This document shows, one piece after another, positions 36,801 to 47,308 of a stretch of DNA of 61,163 nucleotides. Made by a program: the position numbers and the translations under genes. How positions within the stretch are numbered: position 1 is the stretch's first letter; each line of letters begins with the position of its first letter. Origin of the DNA: Stutzerimonas chloritidismutans AW-1 (GTDB taxonomy: Bacteria > Pseudomonadota > Gammaproteobacteria > Pseudomonadales > Pseudomonadaceae); the NCBI RefSeq assembly GCF_000495915.1, contig NZ_AOFQ01000022.1, forward strand, positions 1 through 61,163. The letters are read 5' to 3'. Under the pieces are notes generated by a model. That model was not told the origin of the DNA, did no database searches, and saw only the letters and a list, made by a program, of their open reading frames with translations.

Positions 36801-37751
36801 ATGAATGCCATCATCCGCACCTTCACCCTCCCGCTGCTGGCCATCGCGATGCAGCCAGTTTTCGCCGCGCAGCCGGAGCAGACCACGCAACCGACATCCA
36901 GTATCGCCAGCGCTCGCACCGCCAGCACCATCACCACGGCCGATGGCGTGCAGCTGTACTACAAGGACTGGGGCCCGAAGGACGGTCCGGTGGTCACCTT
37001 CAGCCATGGCTGGCCGCTCAACTCGGATAGCTGGGAATCACAGATGCTGTTCCTCGCATCCGAGGGCTACCGAGTGGTCGCTCACGACCGCCGCGGCCAT
37101 GGCCGCTCCAGTCAGCCCTGGGAAGGCAACGACATGGATCATTACGCCGACGACCTGGCCGCGGTGATCGAAGCGCTGGACCTGAAGGATGTCACCCTGG
37201 TGGGCTTCTCCACCGGTGGCGGCGAGGTGGCGCGCTACATAGGCCGCCACGGCACCGAACGGGTGAAGAAGGCCGTGCTGGTCAGCGCCGTGCCACCGAT
37301 GATGCTGAAAACCGCGGATAACCCGGGTGGGCTGCCGCTGGAAGTCTTCGACGGCATCCGCAAAGCATCGCTGGAGGATCGCGCGCAGCTGTACCTCGAC
37401 CTCGCATCCGGGCCGTTCTACGGCTTCAACCGTCCGGGTGCCAAGGTTTCCCAGGGCCTGATCGACAACCGGCGCGCCCAGGGTCTGCAGGCCGGGCACA
37501 AGAACATCTACGACTCCATCGCCGCGTTCTCGGCCACCGATTTCCGTGGTGACCTGAAGAAGTTCGACGTGCCGACGCTGGTGATCCACGGCGACGATGA
37601 CCAGATCGTGCCGCTGGACAGCTCCGGCAAGGCGTCCGCTGCATTGGTCAAGGGTGCGAAGCTGATCGTCTATCCCGGTGCTCCGCACGGCCTGACCGAC
37701 ACTCACAAGGAGCGCTTCAACAACGATCTGCTGGCCTTTCTCAAGGAGTGA
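36801..37751 (+). CDS. Exported alpha/beta hydrolase, haloperoxidase-like
   Basis: A 316-residue protein with a Sec signal peptide (cleavage near PVFA-AQ, about residue 22) and an alpha/beta-hydrolase fold. The candidate triad is S137 in GFSTGGGE, an aspartate in HGDDDQIVP (D265-D267) and H296 in [16 protein letters not shown] forms the oxyanion loop. The sequence is of the cofactor-free haloperoxidase/arylesterase type. Family members are usually cytoplasmic, so the signal peptide is notable. It follows ohr by 38 bp with its own AGGAG site. Confidence 0.88.
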   Translation: MNAIIRTFTLPLLAIAMQPVFAAQPEQTTQPTSSIASARTASTITTADGVQLYYKDWGPKDGPVVTFSHGWPLNSDSWESQMLFLASEGYRVVAHDRRGHGRSSQPWEGNDMDHYADDLAAVIEALDLKDVTLVGFSTGGGEVARYIGRHGTERVKKAVLVSAVPPMMLKTADNPGGLPLEVFDGIRKASLEDRAQLYLDLASGPFYGFNRPGAKVSQGLIDNRRAQGLQAGHKNIYDSIAAFSATDFRGDLKKFDVPTLVIHGDDDQIVPLDSSGKASAALVKGAKLIVYPGAPHGLTDTHKERFNNDLLAFLKE

Positions 37752-37807
37752 TGCGCAGCGGCTTTATCGAGCGGCTCGCAGCACCGCGTCACTTGCCGCT
37801 CAGAAAC

Positions 37808-37837
37808 GACAAACCCCGCCAGATGGCGGGGTTTGTC
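37808..37837. terminator. Bidirectional terminator between hydrolase and Tim44 genes
   Basis: GACAAACCCCGCC (37808-37820) and GGCGGGGTTTGTC (37825-37837) form a perfect 13-bp stem with an AGAT loop. A-rich and T-rich ends on both strands allow termination of both convergent genes. Confidence 0.9.
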
Positions 37838-37881
37838 TGTGGACTGCGCTAAGGCAGACCAGATTTTCTACACGACGCCGA

Positions 37882-38724
37882 TCAGGCGTTCTGGCGGATA
37901 CCAGCGACCAGCCAAGGCTGGTTCTCGCCCTGGGCACGTTCCATGCGCCAGCTTTCGCTGAACGGCTCGCCCTGGTCGAAGCGCGATGTCTTCGCGGTGC
38001 CGGTGAAGGTCAGGGTCGCGGTGGTCTTCTCGGCATCGTCGTCGACGCCGTCGAGCTGGATTTGCAGATCGTCGATGTAGGTCGACTGATAGGCATCACC
38101 GATCTCGGCGCGCTCCTGCTTGAGGAAGCCCAGCAGCTGCGGGGTGACGAACTCGGAGATCTTGTCCATCTCGTTGGCGTCCCAGTGCTGCTGCAGCGAG
38201 AGGAAGTGCTCGCGGGCTGCGGCGACGAAGCTCTGCTCGTTGAACCAGGCCGGGGCATTGATCACCGGAGCGGCGGCGGCCGGGGCGGCGCTGCCACCGA
38301 AGATGGAGGTCGACGGCTGCTGCGGCATGTCACGCTGCATCGGCGCATGGCCGGCCATGGCAGGCTGCTGCTGGCGACGGCGGGCGGCGAGGAAGCGGAA
38401 CAGCAGGAACGCGATCAGGCCGAAGATCAGGATATCCATGAACTGGATGCCCTCGAAGCCGTCGCCCATGAACATCGAGGCGAGCAGGCCACCGGCGGCC
38501 AGACCGGCCAGCGGGCCGAGCCAGCGCGAGGCACCGCTGGCGGCAGCGGGCGTCTGACGGCCAGCCTGATTCGGTGCGGCCTGGGTCTGCTGGGGCGCCT
38601 GGCGGGTCTGGTGGCTGGGCGCCGAGCCGAAGCTCTTGCCGCCGCCGAAACGCTTGGCGTGGGCGTCGAGCGCGAAGGTCAGGCTGATACACAGCGCCAT
38701 GAAGATGCTAAGCACACGTTGCAT
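37882..38724 (-). CDS. Tim44-domain membrane protein
   Basis: A 280-residue protein with an N-terminal hydrophobic signal, a Q/A/P-rich linker (about 30-65), two membrane helices (about 68-86 and 96-112, followed by AARRRQQQ) and a C-terminal Tim44-like domain (about 155-280, with EMDKISEFVTPQLLGFL and SESWRMERA). Bacterial Tim44-like proteins are common in proteobacteria; their role in envelope or membrane protein handling is not settled. It is monocistronic. Confidence 0.88.
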   Translation of the reverse strand: MQRVLSIFMALCISLTFALDAHAKRFGGGKSFGSAPSHQTRQAPQQTQAAPNQAGRQTPAAASGASRWLGPLAGLAAGGLLASMFMGDGFEGIQFMDILIFGLIAFLLFRFLAARRRQQQPAMAGHAPMQRDMPQQPSTSIFGGSAAPAAAAPVINAPAWFNEQSFVAAAREHFLSLQQHWDANEMDKISEFVTPQLLGFLKQERAEIGDAYQSTYIDDLQIQLDGVDDDAEKTTATLTFTGTAKTSRFDQGEPFSESWRMERAQGENQPWLVAGIRQNA

Positions 38725-38906
38725 TGAGTGTTCCCGCTAAAAAGAGTGGAGTACGCGCGCCATCCTGCCGAGGCAGGCAGGGGTTGGCCAGGGGCAGTAT
38801 GTTACCGGCTTTTGCTTGCGACCGTTGGTCGCGCCAGGGCTGGCTCAGATAGGGTGATGCGGTTGCGAAAACGGAGCCTCGCGGCTCCGTTCGTTCGAGC
38901 GCTGGA

Positions 38907-40010
38907 TCAACGCCAGTTGTACAGCTCCTTCTCGGAGATCTCGTGCATCGGCTTGACCTGTTCCTGGAAGGCTTTCATCGACGCCCAGATGCGGCCGTTC
39001 AGCTCGCTCTGTTCGGCCAGCTCGCCGAGCACCAGCTCCGACTGCTCCTGCATGGCGCCGAGCACTTCGTCGGGGAAGCGCTTGAGCTCCACGCCTTGCT
39101 GCTTGAGCTGGTCCAGCGCCAGGGCGTTGTTGTAGACGTAGTCATCCATCATGTCGCGGCTGGCCGCACGGGTCGCCTCGGTGAGGATCGCCTGCAGGTC
39201 CTCGGGCAGGGTGTCCATCGCCTTCTGGTTCACCAGCAGCTCCAGCACCGCCTGCGGCTCCTGCCAGCCTGGGTAGTAGTAATACTTGGCGGCCTTGTGC
39301 AGACCGAAGGCCAGGTCGTTGTACGGGCTGACCCAGTCGGTGGCGTCGATCGCGCCGGTCTGCAGTGCGGTGAACACTTCGCCGCCGGGCAGATTCACGG
39401 TGGTCGCGCCGAGACGCGCCAGCACTTCGCCGCCGAGGCCCGGCATGCGGATCTTCAGCCCGCGCAGGTCGTCCAGCGCATTGATTTCCTTGTTGTACCA
39501 GCCGCCCATCTGCATGCCGGTGTTGCCGACCACCATCGGCTTCACGCCGAAAGGCGCATAGGCCTCTTCCCAGAACTTCTGGCCTTCGCCCTTGCTCAGC
39601 CAGGCGTTCATCTCGATGGCCGACAGGCCGAACGGTACCGAGGTGAAGAACTGCGCGGTGGGCACCTTGCCTTTCCAGTAGTAGGCGGCGCCGTGGCCCA
39701 GTTCGGCGGTGCCGCGGGAAACGGCATCGAACACTTCCAGCGCCGGGACCAGTTCGCCGGCCGCATAGACCTTGATGGTCAGGCGGCCGTCGCTCATCAC
39801 CTTGACGCGATCGGCCAGGCGTTCGGCGGCGGTGCCCAGGCCCGGGTAGTTCTTCGGCCAGGCGGTGACCATCTTCCAGGCGTAGGTCTTGGCGGGTTCG
39901 CTGGCGGCCTGCTGGCCTGTGGTTTCGACTTTCTTGTCGTCGTTGCAGCCGGCGAGGCCGAGGGTGGCAAGCAAGGCAGCGGCAGCACCGAACAGATGGC
40001 GGCGTTTCAT
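38907..40010 (-). CDS. TRAP transporter solute-binding lipoprotein (DctP family)
   Basis: The ATG at 40010 (AAGGA nine bases upstream) gives a 367-residue protein with a lipoprotein signal whose lipobox is LGLAGC (modified cysteine C22). Its DctP-family body includes TAAERLADRVKVMSDGRL, WYNKEINALDDLRGLKIR and FTALQTGAIDATDW, typical of TRAP receptors for organic or keto acids. No dctQ or dctM membrane genes lie near, so it must use a distant permease or act alone. It follows uvrD by 73 bp on the same strand. Confidence 0.9.
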   Translation of the reverse strand: MKRRHLFGAAAALLATLGLAGCNDDKKVETTGQQAASEPAKTYAWKMVTAWPKNYPGLGTAAERLADRVKVMSDGRLTIKVYAAGELVPALEVFDAVSRGTAELGHGAAYYWKGKVPTAQFFTSVPFGLSAIEMNAWLSKGEGQKFWEEAYAPFGVKPMVVGNTGMQMGGWYNKEINALDDLRGLKIRMPGLGGEVLARLGATTVNLPGGEVFTALQTGAIDATDWVSPYNDLAFGLHKAAKYYYYPGWQEPQAVLELLVNQKAMDTLPEDLQAILTEATRAASRDMMDDYVYNNALALDQLKQQGVELKRFPDEVLGAMQEQSELVLGELAEQSELNGRIWASMKAFQEQVKPMHEISEKELYNWR

Positions 40011-40062
40011 GGGTCGGTATCCTTGGAAGACTCTTCTTATAGGAATGGCTTGTTGGTATGAC

Positions 40063-40084
40063 GGGTTGACGTTAGCGTCAACCC
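40063..40084 (-). terminator. Hairpin at the uvrD stop codon
   Basis: GGGTTGACG (40063-40071) and CGTCAACCC (40076-40084) form a perfect 9-bp stem around TTAG, directly abutting the uvrD stop codon. There is no clear U-tract; it may be a terminator or a repetitive intergenic palindrome. Confidence 0.55.
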
Positions 40085-42273
40085 TAGAGGGCTTCAAGTT
40101 TTGCGTAACTGAGCATCAGCCATTTGCTGCCCTCATCCTCGAAATTCACCTGCACCCGGGCCTGGGCGCCGGAGCCTTCGAAGTTGAGGATGGTGCCTTC
40201 GCCGAACAGCGAATGGCGTACACGCTGGCCGAGGCTGAACGGCGTTTCCGGCACGCCGGCGCCGTCGAACAGCGACGAGCCGCTCATGCTCTTGCCGCTG
40301 AACGAGCGCGTCACGGTATTGCTCAGACGTACTTCCTGGATCAGCGCCGGCGGCACTTCGCGGACGAAACGCGAGATCTTGTTATAGGTCTCGCTGCCGT
40401 ACAGCCGGCGCGTTTCGGCGTAGGTGATCACCAGCTGCTGCATGGCGCGGGTGATGCCGACGTAGGCCAGGCGGCGTTCTTCTTCCAGACGGCCGGATTC
40501 CTCCAGGCTCATCTTGTGCGGGAACAGGCCTTCTTCCATGCCGACCAGGAACACCAGCGGGAACTCCAGGCCCTTGGCGCTGTGCAGGGTCATCAGCTGC
40601 ACGCTGTCCTCGTGGTCGCCGGCCTGCTGTTCGCCGGCCTCCAGCGAGGCGTGGTCGAGAAAGGCCGCCAGCGGTGACTGGACGTCGTCGTCCTCTTCGC
40701 TGTAGCTGTCGAAGGCGCGCGCGGCGGAGACCAGTTCCTCGAGGTTTTCCACCCGCGCCTGGGCTTTCTCGCCCTTTTCGTCGCGGTGATAGGCAAGCAG
40801 CCCGGACTGCTCGATGACCAGCTGCGCCATGCTGTGCAGCTGCATGCCTTCGACCTTCAGCGCCAGGGTATCGACCAGCTCGACAAAGGCGTTCAGCGCG
40901 CTGGCAGCGCGGCCGGAAACCGCCTTGGTACCGACCGCCTGATGCAGCGCCGCCCACATCGACAGGCCCTGATCACGCGCCAGCTGGCGCAGTGCTTCGA
41001 CGGTCTTCTCGCCGATGCCGCGCGCCGGCACGTTGATCACCCGTTCCAGCGCCGCGTCGTTGTCGCGGGTCTGGATCAGGCGCAGGTAGGCCATGGCGTT
41101 CTTGATCTCGGCGCGCTCGAAGAAGCGCTGGCCGCCGTAGATGCGGTAGGGAATCTTCTCGCGCAGCAGCGCCTCTTCCAGCACCCGCGACTGGGCGTTG
41201 GAGCGGTAGAGGATGGCGATCTCGCTGCGGCTCATGCCGTCGCGGATGGCCTTCTCGATGCTCTCGACCACGTAGCGCGCTTCGTCGTGCTCGTTGAACG
41301 CGGCGTACAGGCTGATCGGCTCACCCTCGCAGCCGGAAGTCCAGAGCTCCTTGCCGAGACGGCCCTGGTTGTTGGCGATCAGCGCGTTGGCGGCCTTGAG
41401 GATGCAGGCGGTGGAGCGGTAGTTCTGCTCCAGGCGGATGGTTTCGGCGTCGGGGAAGTCCTGGCTGAACTGGTGCAGGTTCTCGATCCGCGCGCCGCGC
41501 CAGCCGTAGATAGACTGGTCGTCGTCGCCGACCACCATCAGGCTCTCGCCGCCCTTGGCCAGCAGCCGCAGCCAGGCGTACTGCACGGCGTTGGTGTCCT
41601 GGAACTCGTCCACCAGCACGTGGCGGAAACGCCGCTGGTAGTGATCGAGCAGGCCCGGGTGGTCGCGCCACAGGTCCAGGGCGCGCAGCAGCAGCTCGGA
41701 GAAGTCGATCACCCCGGCGCGGGCGCAGGCCTCTTCATAGGCTTCGTAGATCTTCAGCTGGGTGGCGAGGAACAGATCACCGCCGGCCTGGATGTTGCGC
41801 GGACGCAGGCCTTCGTCCTTCTGCGCGTTGATCCACCACTGTGCCTGGCGCGCTGGCCAGCGCTGCTCGTCGAGGCCGAGTTCGCGGATCACCCGCTTGA
41901 CCAGCCGCTGCTGGTCGTCGGAATCGAGGATCTGGAAGTTCTGCGCCAGCTTGGCTTCCTGCCAGTGCGCGCGCAGCAGGCGATGGGCCAGGCCGTGAAA
42001 GGTGCCCACCCACATGCCCTGCGGGTTCACGTGCAGCAGCTGCTCGATGCGCTGGCGCATCTCGGCGGCAGCCTTGTTGGTGAAGGTCACCGACAGGATC
42101 GAGTGCAGCGAGGCGTGCTCGACCTGGTGCAGCCAGGCGATACGGTGCACCAGAACGCGGGTCTTGCCCGAGCCGGCACCAGCCAATACCAACTGGCGGC
42201 CCAGCGGCGCGGCCACGGCCTGGCGCTGAGCATCGTTGAGGGAATTCAGGAGGAGAGAGAGATCGTCATGCAT
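40084..42273 (-). CDS. uvrD: DNA helicase II UvrD
   Basis: A 729-residue superfamily 1A 3'-5' helicase for mismatch and nucleotide excision repair. Walker A is GAGSGKT (32-38); motif II is DEFQDTN (about 220); motif [16 protein letters not shown], motif [13 protein letters not shown], motif [18 protein letters not shown] and motif [17 protein letters not shown] are all present. The C-terminal Tudor-like region ([20 protein letters not shown]) is complete. Length is that of E. coli UvrD. Confidence 0.96.
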   Translation of the reverse strand: MHDDLSLLLNSLNDAQRQAVAAPLGRQLVLAGAGSGKTRVLVHRIAWLHQVEHASLHSILSVTFTNKAAAEMRQRIEQLLHVNPQGMWVGTFHGLAHRLLRAHWQEAKLAQNFQILDSDDQQRLVKRVIRELGLDEQRWPARQAQWWINAQKDEGLRPRNIQAGGDLFLATQLKIYEAYEEACARAGVIDFSELLLRALDLWRDHPGLLDHYQRRFRHVLVDEFQDTNAVQYAWLRLLAKGGESLMVVGDDDQSIYGWRGARIENLHQFSQDFPDAETIRLEQNYRSTACILKAANALIANNQGRLGKELWTSGCEGEPISLYAAFNEHDEARYVVESIEKAIRDGMSRSEIAILYRSNAQSRVLEEALLREKIPYRIYGGQRFFERAEIKNAMAYLRLIQTRDNDAALERVINVPARGIGEKTVEALRQLARDQGLSMWAALHQAVGTKAVSGRAASALNAFVELVDTLALKVEGMQLHSMAQLVIEQSGLLAYHRDEKGEKAQARVENLEELVSAARAFDSYSEEDDDVQSPLAAFLDHASLEAGEQQAGDHEDSVQLMTLHSAKGLEFPLVFLVGMEEGLFPHKMSLEESGRLEEERRLAYVGITRAMQQLVITYAETRRLYGSETYNKISRFVREVPPALIQEVRLSNTVTRSFSGKSMSGSSLFDGAGVPETPFSLGQRVRHSLFGEGTILNFEGSGAQARVQVNFEDEGSKWLMLSYAKLEAL

Positions 42274-42479
42274 CGCGGCATTCTATTGGAAATGCCTGCG
42301 CTGCGCTCGCCCTGCGGTCCATTCGAAAGCGCAGTCTGCGGCAAACCGGCGCGGGCGCGGTCCTGGTCGATCGCGCCTAGTGGAACCTTCCGCTGGTCGG
42401 CTGGAGTACCGATCGCCGTTTTTCCGACGCACCATGGTATGACGCGACGCCATCAACGTGCCATTATCGACGGTGGTAT

Positions 42480-42500
42480 GGTTCCGAGGGAACCTGTTTT
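42480..42500 (+). terminator. Terminator-like hairpin in the leader of the GGDEF-EAL gene
   Basis: GGTTCC-GAG-GGAACC (42480-42494) forms a 6-bp stem with a 3-nt loop followed by TGTTTT, ending 28 bp before the likely start codon. It could act as an attenuator or as a stray terminator for transcripts from upstream. Confidence 0.4.
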
Positions 42501-42528
42501 AGGTGCAGTTATTACTAGAACAATATTC

Positions 42529-45381
42529 ATGACCGATTCCATCCGAGCTGCCTGCCCGGCATCAACACAGCCATTGTCCCGCGGGGCGTCGGCGGCCGAT
42601 CTCGTTGCCGAGCGCACCCGGCTGCTGTATCGAGGTTCGCGCGTACCTGCCTGGCTGTTATTGCTGGCAACGCTGGTTCTCGGCGTGGTGCTCTGGGGCG
42701 AACAGGGGGGTATCGAGCTCGGGCTGTGGCTGGGCTGGATGGGCGCGCTGGCACTGTTGCGCTTGCAGCAGATCTTCGCCTTCAATCGGGCCAGCCCTGA
42801 GGCGCAAGCCGCGCCGTGCTGGCGCTGGCGCTTTCTGCTCGGCAGTGGCGCGTCTGCGCTGAGCCTGTGCTACGCAATGGTCGTGCTGGTGCCGGCCGAT
42901 GTCTTCGTTACCCAGGCGCTGCTGTACGGACTGATCGGTTCGGTCGTTGTGGCCGCCAGCGTCGCTTACGGGGTCTGCCTGCCCGCCTTCTTCAGTTTCG
43001 CCGTGCCCAGCCTATTGCCGACCGGCCTTCTGCTGATGACCAGCAGCCATCCGCTGCAGCAGGGCTGGGGCTTGCTGGCGATGATCGTGCTGGCGACCCT
43101 CAGCCTGATCGGCTGGCAGATCAGCCGGCTGGTGAACGACGGACTCGAACAGCGGCTTCACAAACAGCAACTGATCGAACGGCTGGAAACCGCCGGCCGC
43201 GAAGCCGACCAGCTCAATCGTCGTCTGGCGTCAGAAGTGGAGCAGCGCCGCCATGCCGAAAAGCAGCTGCGCAGCGCCTACGATGGCCTCGAGCAGCGCG
43301 TCGCCGAGCGCACCGCGGAACTCGCGCAGCTCGCCGAAGAGCTGGGGGAAAGCGAGGCGCGGCTGAATCTGGCGCTGGACGCCAGTGGCCTCGGCCTGTG
43401 GGACTGGGATCTGCAGAACAACCATGTTCATCATTCCCGTCTGGAGGTGGTGTTCGGCATCGGCCGGCAGCACCGCTACGACGAGGATGGCTCGCCGTTG
43501 CCGGACATCCACCCCAAGGATCTGGACGGCGTGCGCGCGATCCTGATCGCGCACCTGAAGGGCGAATCCGAACAGTTCGCCGTCGAATACCGTGCATTGC
43601 GCGCCGACGGCAGCGAAATCTGGCTCGAGGATCGCGGCCGGGTGATCCAGCGTGACGCCGCTGGCCGTGCCCTGCGCATGATCGGCACCCGTCGCGACAT
43701 CAGCGAGCTGCGCCGCCAGGCCGAACAGCAGCGCCTGGCAGCGACGGTGTTCGAGGCGGCCAGCGAAGGCATGGTGATCATGAACGATCACTACCGCGTG
43801 CTGGCGGTCAACGACGCCTGCTGCGCGCTGTCCGGCTACAGTCGCGAGGAATTGCTCGGGCACAGCGTGGCGCGCATCGCCGGTTCGCCGGAGAGTCAGC
43901 GCCAGTACCAGACCATGCGTGAAGCGCTGGAACTGCACGGTCACTGGCAGGGCGAGCTGATCGAGACCCGCAAGAGCGGCGAGGTCTACCCGCAGTGGGT
44001 GCAGCTGCGCGAAGTGCGCGATGCCAACGACAGCGTCACCCATGTGGTCGCGTTCATCTCCGACCTCAGCGTGCGGCGCAAGATCGAAGAGCGCCTGCGC
44101 TACCTGACCCATTACGACGACCTCACCGGGCTGGCCAACCGCGGCCTGCTCAAGGAGCGTCTGCACGAGGCCTGCCAGCGGGTGCGTCGCAACGGCCGCA
44201 ACATGGCGGTGCTCTACATCGATCTGGACCGCTTCAAGCTGCTCAACGAAAGCCTCGGGCACGAGGCCGCCGACGCATTGCTGCGCGAGATGTCGCGGCG
44301 CATCACCCAGACCCTGGCAGATGCTGACACCATCGCGCGGCTGTCCGGCGACGAGTTCGTCGTGCTGTTCGACGCCTACGGCAGCCTCAGTAGCCTCGCG
44401 CATCTGGGCAGCCGGCTGCTGCAGCGAATCCGCAAGCCGCTGATCATCGATGAGCAGGAGCTGGTCATCAGCGCCTCCATCGGTGTCAGCCTGATGCCGG
44501 ACAACAGCCGTGACGCGGAAGTGCTGCTGCGCCAGGCGAACATGGCCATGCAGCAGGCCAAGCATCTGGGCGGCAACACGCTGCAGTTCTTCACCGACCG
44601 GCCGCAGGCGTCGAGCATGCAGTACCTGCAGCTGGAGAATCAGCTGCGCAAGGCGCTGGAAGTCGGCCAGCTGGAAGTCTTCTATCAGCCACGTCTGAGC
44701 TTGGCCGACGATGCTCTGGAGGCCGCCGAAGCGCTGGTGCGCTGGCGTCATCCGCAGCGCGGGCTGGTCGCGCCGGCGCACTTCATTCCGCTGGCGGAAG
44801 AAACCGGTTTGATCATTCCGCTCGGTGAGTTCGTCCTGCGCGAGGCCTGCCGCCAGGCACGCCAGTGGCAGCAGGACGGGCTGGCGGAGATTCGCGTGTC
44901 GGTGAACCTCTCGGTCAAGCAGCTGCGGCAGGGCAACTTCGTCAGCCTGGTGCGCCAGGTGCTCGAGGAAACCGGCCTGCCGGCGACCATGCTGGAGCTG
45001 GAGCTGACCGAGAGCCAGTTGCTGGACGATATCGACAATGCCATCAGCATCAGCGAGCAACTTCGCGCGCTAGGAGTCAGGCTGGCGATCGACGACTTCG
45101 GCACCGGCTTCTCGTCGCTGAGTTACCTCAAGCGCTTCCCGGTGGACTACGTGAAGATCGACCGCTCGTTCATCAGTGAGCTGGAGCATTCCAGTCAGGA
45201 TGCGGCGATTACCCGGGCGATCATCGCCATGGTCCACAGCCTGGAGCGCAAGGTGGTGGCCGAGGGGGTGGAAACCCAGGCGCAGATGGATTTCCTCAAG
45301 GCCAACCAGTGCGACGAGATTCAGGGCTACCTGCTCAGCCCGCCGGTGCCGGCCGAGCAGTTCGCCGAATTACTGCGCTAG
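42529..45381 (+). CDS. Membrane PAS-GGDEF-EAL cyclic-di-GMP enzyme
   Basis: From ATG 42529 this is a 950-residue protein: several membrane helices (about 40-205), a coiled coil (about 210-270), two PAS/PAC modules (about 280-395 and 400-520), a GGDEF domain with the active-site variant SGDEF (606-610), and an EAL domain with E734-A735-L736 in [10 protein letters not shown] followed by the [18 protein letters not shown] and KIDRSFI motifs. Both catalytic sites look intact. The start is uncertain: no clear ribosome site precedes it, and an in-frame ATG at 42478 would add 17 residues. Confidence 0.9.
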   Translation: MTDSIRAACPASTQPLSRGASAADLVAERTRLLYRGSRVPAWLLLLATLVLGVVLWGEQGGIELGLWLGWMGALALLRLQQIFAFNRASPEAQAAPCWRWRFLLGSGASALSLCYAMVVLVPADVFVTQALLYGLIGSVVVAASVAYGVCLPAFFSFAVPSLLPTGLLLMTSSHPLQQGWGLLAMIVLATLSLIGWQISRLVNDGLEQRLHKQQLIERLETAGREADQLNRRLASEVEQRRHAEKQLRSAYDGLEQRVAERTAELAQLAEELGESEARLNLALDASGLGLWDWDLQNNHVHHSRLEVVFGIGRQHRYDEDGSPLPDIHPKDLDGVRAILIAHLKGESEQFAVEYRALRADGSEIWLEDRGRVIQRDAAGRALRMIGTRRDISELRRQAEQQRLAATVFEAASEGMVIMNDHYRVLAVNDACCALSGYSREELLGHSVARIAGSPESQRQYQTMREALELHGHWQGELIETRKSGEVYPQWVQLREVRDANDSVTHVVAFISDLSVRRKIEERLRYLTHYDDLTGLANRGLLKERLHEACQRVRRNGRNMAVLYIDLDRFKLLNESLGHEAADALLREMSRRITQTLADADTIARLSGDEFVVLFDAYGSLSSLAHLGSRLLQRIRKPLIIDEQELVISASIGVSLMPDNSRDAEVLLRQANMAMQQAKHLGGNTLQFFTDRPQASSMQYLQLENQLRKALEVGQLEVFYQPRLSLADDALEAAEALVRWRHPQRGLVAPAHFIPLAEETGLIIPLGEFVLREACRQARQWQQDGLAEIRVSVNLSVKQLRQGNFVSLVRQVLEETGLPATMLELELTESQLLDDIDNAISISEQLRALGVRLAIDDFGTGFSSLSYLKRFPVDYVKIDRSFISELEHSSQDAAITRAIIAMVHSLERKVVAEGVETQAQMDFLKANQCDEIQGYLLSPPVPAEQFAELLR

Positions 45382-45382
45382 C

Positions 45383-45404
45383 GGCGACGCGGTAACGCGC
45401 CGCC
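45383..45404. terminator. GC-rich hairpin between convergent genes
   Basis: GGCG-A-CGCG and CGCG-C-CGCC pair around GTAA with one mismatch, immediately after the stop codon of the GGDEF-EAL gene and just before the trhP stop. No U-tract; termination is plausible but weakly supported. Confidence 0.35.
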
Positions 45405-45414
45405 CGTAGCGGCG

Positions 45415-46788
45415 TCAGCCGCGGGTGGTGCTGCCTTCGAGCTCGCGCATCAGCAGCGCGTAGCGCAGATCGACGTCTTCCGGCACCGGCAGGTAGACCG
45501 TGTGACCGTCGCCCGGAGCCACCTCGATGGCTTCGCCGCGCTTGTTCTCCAGCTGCTCCAGGCGCAGGTTGAGGTTGCCCTGCGGCGTCATCAGTTCCAG
45601 CCTGTCGCCAACCGCGAAGCGGTTCTTCACCGTCACCTCGGCCAGGCCGTTGCGGCGTTCGCCGGTCAGCTCGCCGACGAACTGCTGACGCTCGGAGAGC
45701 GAGAAGCCGCGCTCGTAGTTCTGGTATTCGTCGTGCACATGGCGGCGCAGGAAGCCCTCGGTGTAGCCGCGGTGGGCCAGCGATTCGAGGGTATCCATCA
45801 GCGACTTGTCGAATGGCCGGTCGGCGAGGGCGTCGTCAATGGCCTTGCGGTAGACCTGCGCAGTGCGCGCCACGTAGTAGTGGCTCTTGGTGCGGCCTTC
45901 GATCTTCAGCGAGTGCACGCCCATCTGCACCAGGCGCTCGACGTGCTGCACGGCGCGCAGGTCCTTGGAGTTCATGATGTAGGTGCCGTGCTCGTCCTCG
46001 AAGGCGGACATGAATTCGCCCGGACGGCTGCTGTCTTCGAGCAGGAATACCTCATCGGTCGGCGCGCCGATACCGAGGGTTGGGTCGGGGCTGGGAGTTT
46101 GTGCCGGCTGCACGACGATCGGCTCGTACTTGTGCACGATGTCGCCGACTTCGTTCTCCTTCGCCTCATGGGTCTTGTACTCCCAGCGACAGGCGTTGGT
46201 GCAGCTGCCCTGGTTGGGGTCGCGCTTGTTGATGTAGCCGGACAGCAGGCAGCGGCCGGAATAGGCCATGCACAGCGCGCCGTGGACGAACACTTCCAGC
46301 TCCATGCCCGGCACCTGTTCGCGGATCTCGCCAATCTCCTCCAGCGACAGCTCGCGGGAGAGGATCACGCGGCTGACGCCCTGGCTCTCCCAGAACTTCA
46401 CCGTCGCCCAGTTCACCGCATTGGCCTGCACCGAGAGGTGGATGGTCTGCTGCGGGAAGTGCTGGCGCACCAGCATGATCAGCCCGGGGTCGGACATGAT
46501 CAGCGCATCCGGTCCCATCGCCACCACCGGCTCCAGATCCTTGATGAAGGTCTTCAGCTTGGCGTTGTGCGGGGCGATGTTGACCACCACGTAGAACTGC
46601 TTGCCCAGTGCATGTGCTTCGTCGATGCCAAGCTTGAGGTTGGCATGGTCGAACTCGTTGTTGCGCACGCGCAGGCTGTAGCGCGGCTGCCCGGCGTACA
46701 CCGCATCGGCGCCGTAGGCGAAGGCATAGCGCATGGATTTCAGCGTGCCGGCAGGCGACAGCAGCTCGGTGCGGTAGGGGGTGCTCAT
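45415..46788 (-). CDS. trhP: U32 family protein TrhP (YegQ), tRNA wobble-uridine hydroxylation
   Basis: From ATG 46788 this is a 457-residue protein of the peptidase U32 family. Hallmarks are ELLSPAGTLKSMRYAFAYGADAVYAG near the start, VFVHGALCMAYSGRCLLSGY and SCTNACRWEYKTHE with the cysteines that hold an iron-sulfur cluster, and HSLKIEGRTKSHYYVARTAQVYR. E. coli YegQ (TrhP) uses prephenate for 5-hydroxyuridine synthesis at tRNA position 34. The length and motif set fit YegQ rather than the shorter UbiU/UbiV. Confidence 0.9.
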   Translation of the reverse strand: MSTPYRTELLSPAGTLKSMRYAFAYGADAVYAGQPRYSLRVRNNEFDHANLKLGIDEAHALGKQFYVVVNIAPHNAKLKTFIKDLEPVVAMGPDALIMSDPGLIMLVRQHFPQQTIHLSVQANAVNWATVKFWESQGVSRVILSRELSLEEIGEIREQVPGMELEVFVHGALCMAYSGRCLLSGYINKRDPNQGSCTNACRWEYKTHEAKENEVGDIVHKYEPIVVQPAQTPSPDPTLGIGAPTDEVFLLEDSSRPGEFMSAFEDEHGTYIMNSKDLRAVQHVERLVQMGVHSLKIEGRTKSHYYVARTAQVYRKAIDDALADRPFDKSLMDTLESLAHRGYTEGFLRRHVHDEYQNYERGFSLSERQQFVGELTGERRNGLAEVTVKNRFAVGDRLELMTPQGNLNLRLEQLENKRGEAIEVAPGDGHTVYLPVPEDVDLRYALLMRELEGSTTRG

Positions 46789-46886
46789 GGCGCGGGACTC
46801 GCAGGAGGGCATCGAAGAAGCGCGGCATTTTACTGCGCTCGGCGGTCGATTGCGCGTCGTCTGCGATATTCGGGGTGAGGCGCAAT

Positions 46887-46910
46887 GGCGCCCCGCCTGA
46901 GCGGGGCGCC
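46887..46910 (-). terminator. Terminator-like hairpin after the YdcH-like gene
   Basis: GGCGCCCCGC (46887-46896) and GCGGGGCGCC (46901-46910) pair perfectly over 10 bp with a CTGA loop, six bases after the stop of the YdcH-like gene. The downstream U-tract is weak. Confidence 0.65.
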
Positions 46911-46915
46911 GAGGA

Positions 46916-47134
46916 TCAGGCGGCGGGCGCTTCCTTGAGCATGGCGTAGAGCCGGTCCTTGAGCTGCAGCTTCTCCTTCTTCAGGGTCTCGACCTCGCTG
47001 TCGGTGCCCGGGACGATGTGCGCTTCGATGTTCTTGACCCGTTGATCCAGCTCGTTGTGCTCGTCGAACAGGCGGGCAAAGGGCTTGTTTTCCGCCTTCA
47101 GGCGGGTGATCAGGTCGCGGTACTCGGGGAACAT
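46916..47134 (-). CDS. YdcH/DUF465 family small protein
   Basis: The ATG at 47134, with AAGGAG seven bases upstream, gives a 72-residue helical protein starting MFPEYRDLITRLK and containing FARLFDEHNELDQRVKNIE and KEKLQLKDRLYAML, the DUF465 (PF04325) pattern. It is a short charged coiled coil of unknown function, widespread in proteobacteria. An upstream in-frame ATG at 47203 lacks a ribosome site and adds unrelated residues. Confidence 0.9.
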   Translation of the reverse strand: MFPEYRDLITRLKAENKPFARLFDEHNELDQRVKNIEAHIVPGTDSEVETLKKEKLQLKDRLYAMLKEAPAA

Positions 47135-47267
47135 GGCAACTCCTTCGGCATGGATGAGCGGGTTGGGCAGATCGGCTCGGGCCGAGCTGCCTCGTGCTTC
47201 CATGGTCGTGCCGGTGCTTGCCTGTGGTATTGACCCGCGTCATACGCAGTCGGGAAGCCGGACAGCA

Positions 47268-47292
47268 AAACGCCGGGACGAGCCCGGCGTTT
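47268..47292 (-). terminator. Terminator of the ectoine operon
   Basis: AAACGCCGGG (47268-47277) and CCCGGCGTTT (47283-47292) form a perfect 10-bp stem with a 5-nt loop, 17 bp after the ask stop codon on the minus strand. The descending arm ends in UUU followed by U-rich bases, consistent with intrinsic termination. Confidence 0.85.
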
Positions 47293-47308
47293 CGGTCTTG
47301 CGTCTGGA

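Noticed and set aside
40786..42528. Long open frame running through antisense uvrD into the GGDEF-EAL protein
   Set aside because: The part before 42529 is the complement of uvrD; only the later part resembles the GGDEF-EAL protein.
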